Of a DNA stretch of 8,569 nt, positions 8,052-8,569 are shown one piece after another. The notes under the pieces were generated by a model, which saw only the letters and a list, made by a program, of their open reading frames with translations, was not told the origin of the DNA and ran no database searches. Position 1 is the first letter of the stretch. The number at the start of each line of letters is the position of its first letter. The translations under genes and the position numbers were made by a program. This DNA comes from Muribaculaceae bacterium (GTDB taxonomy: Bacteria; Bacteroidota; Bacteroidia; Bacteroidales; Muribaculaceae), in the NCBI GenBank assembly GCA_029060585.1, contig JAIDTS010000496.1, positions 1-8,569 on the forward strand, read 5' to 3'.

Positions 8052-8096
8052 GCAGTGGGCGCTGAGGGGCTGAGAACGAGCCTCAGCGCCCTCTGC
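8052..8096. repeat. Strong hairpin at the left end of the repeat element
   Basis: Bases 8057-8067 (GGGCGCTGAGG) pair perfectly with 8081-8091 (CCTCAGCGCCC) around a 13-base loop. After one T-T mismatch, four more pairs follow (8052-8055 with 8093-8096). No T-run follows on either strand, and the flanking genes diverge, so an intrinsic terminator is unlikely. Confidence 0.6.
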
Positions 8097-8302
8097 TCCA
8101 AATGCCAGCAATTAAAGCCTCCAGCGTTCTCAGCCCTCTGCACCCTACCATTGAACTTCCATCAACTCGCTGGTATATATTATTCGCGAAAGCCGGCGTA
8201 GCCAGGCTCACCCACGAATCAGCGTCGGCCAGGTCCTCGACATGATGCTCAAGAAGCCTGAAAATAAAAAAATCCGCGTTCCATCCGCCCCATCCGCGAC
8301 CC

Positions 8303-8326
8303 CGGCAGGGCGAAAGCCCGCAGCCG
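8303..8326. repeat. Short hairpin with GAAA tetraloop inside the repeat element
   Basis: GGGC (8308-8311) and GCCC (8316-8319) close a GAAA loop. Outside a small internal loop (A against GCA), CGGC (8303-8306) pairs with GCCG (8323-8326). On the plus strand the loop is of the GNRA class. There is no U-tract, so it is not a typical terminator. Confidence 0.45.
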
Positions 8327-8475
8327 ATCAGCGTTGAACCCCCTCCTTTATAATCCAAAACCTCAGATGTCAGCAAATCTCCTTTGCGTTCTTCGCCCCT
8401 CTGCGCTCTTTGCGTGATCCACAAACGAAAATATCAAAATTAATTCTTCTATATATCAATAATATACAAATTTTT

Positions 8476-8500
8476 TTAACACTCTTAACATCATTTAACA
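8476..8500 (+). repeat. Three TTAACA hexamers at 9-10 bp spacing
   Basis: TTAACA occurs at 8476-8481, 8485-8490 and 8495-8500, upstream of the -33 area of the rightward promoter box at 8533. The spacing is close to one helical turn, so the three copies would face the same side of the DNA. This may be an operator or simply AT-rich sequence; a further TTAACA is at 7971-7976, in the other promoter. Confidence 0.3.
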
Positions 8501-8532
8501 ACACACTGTTCAATTTAGGCAGTCAAACCGAC

Positions 8533-8540
8533 TATCTTTG
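8533..8540 (+). promoter_or_regulatory. Rightward Bacteroidetes -7 promoter box (TATCTTTG)
   Basis: TATCTTTG, followed by CA, is an exact match to the Bacteroidetes TAnnTTTG box. The -33 element is weak: TTCA (8509-8512) lies 20 bases upstream in place of TTTG. Transcription would begin near 8547 and run off the right edge, so the gene it serves is outside the window and probably divergent from the RHS operon. Confidence 0.55.
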
Positions 8541-8569
8541 CACTCGGAAACAAAATCCAACGGTCTCTG

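Larger units (their letters stand above)
8042..8424. repeat. GC-rich intergenic element with imperfect terminal inverted repeats (MITE-like)
   Basis: The left end (8042-8078) and the reverse complement of the right end (8424-8387) align over 38 columns with 31 identities, six mismatches and one gap. Shared blocks are TTGTGGA, CACGCA, GCGC, GAGGGGC and AGAACG. Related copies of the same unit lie inside, in right-arm orientation, at about 8081-8097 and 8125-8141. The interior is GC-rich and contrasts sharply with the AT-rich flanks. No transposase is encoded and I find no clear target-site duplication next to the arms. The TTTGCG/CTCTGCG-type units resemble dispersed intergenic repeats that give spurious peptides in many genomes; that resemblance is from memory and not verified. 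It could be a non-autonomous mobile element or an extragenic repeat cluster. Confidence 0.55.
7926..8569. other. Divergent intergenic region without a convincing gene
   Basis: These 644 bases separate the leftward RHS operon from what appears to be a rightward gene beyond the window. From left to right they hold the operon leader and promoter (to about 8000), a short AT-rich spacer (about 8000-8041), a GC-rich inverted-repeat element (8042-8424), AT-rich DNA (8425-8530) with three TTAACA hexamers, and a rightward promoter box at 8533. The only long open frame (8424-8083, minus) lies inside the repeat element and looks spurious. I see no tRNA, riboswitch or recognisable small RNA. Confidence 0.7.

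Noticed and set aside
8052..8096. Hairpin as an intrinsic transcription terminator
   Set aside because: Neither strand has a T-run after the stem, and the genes on both sides point away from it, so no transcript is expected to end there.
8083..8424. Open frame of 113 codons on the minus strand between the RHS operon and the right edge
   Set aside because: It runs from inside the right arm to near the left arm of the inverted-repeat element. Its composition (many Gly, Arg, Trp) fits no protein pattern, it has no ribosome binding site, signal or motif, and it crosses two hairpins. It is most likely a by-product of the repeat.
8017..8434. GAAAATAT at 8017-8024 and 8427-8434 as a target-site duplication of the inverted-repeat element
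   Set aside because: The left copy is 17 bases away from the left arm while the right copy is two bases from the right arm. Both lie in AT-rich DNA where an 8-base match is not surprising.

Overview
The window looks like part of a Bacteroidales chromosome, possibly from a gut lineage such as Muribaculaceae; the family assignment is a guess. Three things point there: a signal-peptide RHS/YD-repeat protein with the Bacteroidetes N-terminal motif (YYDGLGRPVQT), a neighbour ending in a T9SS-type-A-like sorting tail, and promoter boxes of the TAnnTTTG class. No rRNA, tRNA, CRISPR array or transposase is visible.

Layout, in transcription order on the minus strand: (i) 7925-6762, a 387-aa exported beta-rich protein with a sorting-domain-like C-terminus; (ii) 6746-3318, a 1142-aa exported protein with an SpvB-like N-terminus and YD repeats near its C-terminus; (iii) 3306-160, a 1048-aa exported RHS protein with a conserved core ending at DPDGRE and a 194-aa variable tip; (iv) 188 to the left edge, the first 62 codons of a membrane protein whose start overlaps the end of gene iii by 29 nt. 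Gaps of 15, 11 and -29 nt indicate one operon. Its likely promoter lies at about 7967-7997.

The main result is that genes iii and iv look like a polymorphic toxin and its immunity gene. The tip of gene iii has an early His (THSF) and a late Cys in a G-N-C-N-S-S motif. That order is what permuted papain-like (NlpC/P60, YiiX-type) amidases or peptidases show. The tip DNA is AT-rich (about 33% GC in the stretch counted) against about 60% in the RHS body, which suggests a swapped cassette. The immunity gene has an N-terminal transmembrane segment, as expected if the toxin acts at the cell envelope. Genes ii and iii may together form a split shell like the B and C subunits of Tc toxins; this is inference.

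The right-hand 640 bases hold no convincing gene. They contain the operon promoter, a GC-rich element of about 380 bp bounded by imperfect 37/38-nt inverted repeats (31 of 38 aligned columns identical) with internal hairpins, then AT-rich DNA with three TTAACA hexamers and a rightward TATCTTTG promoter box that probably serves a divergent gene beyond the window.
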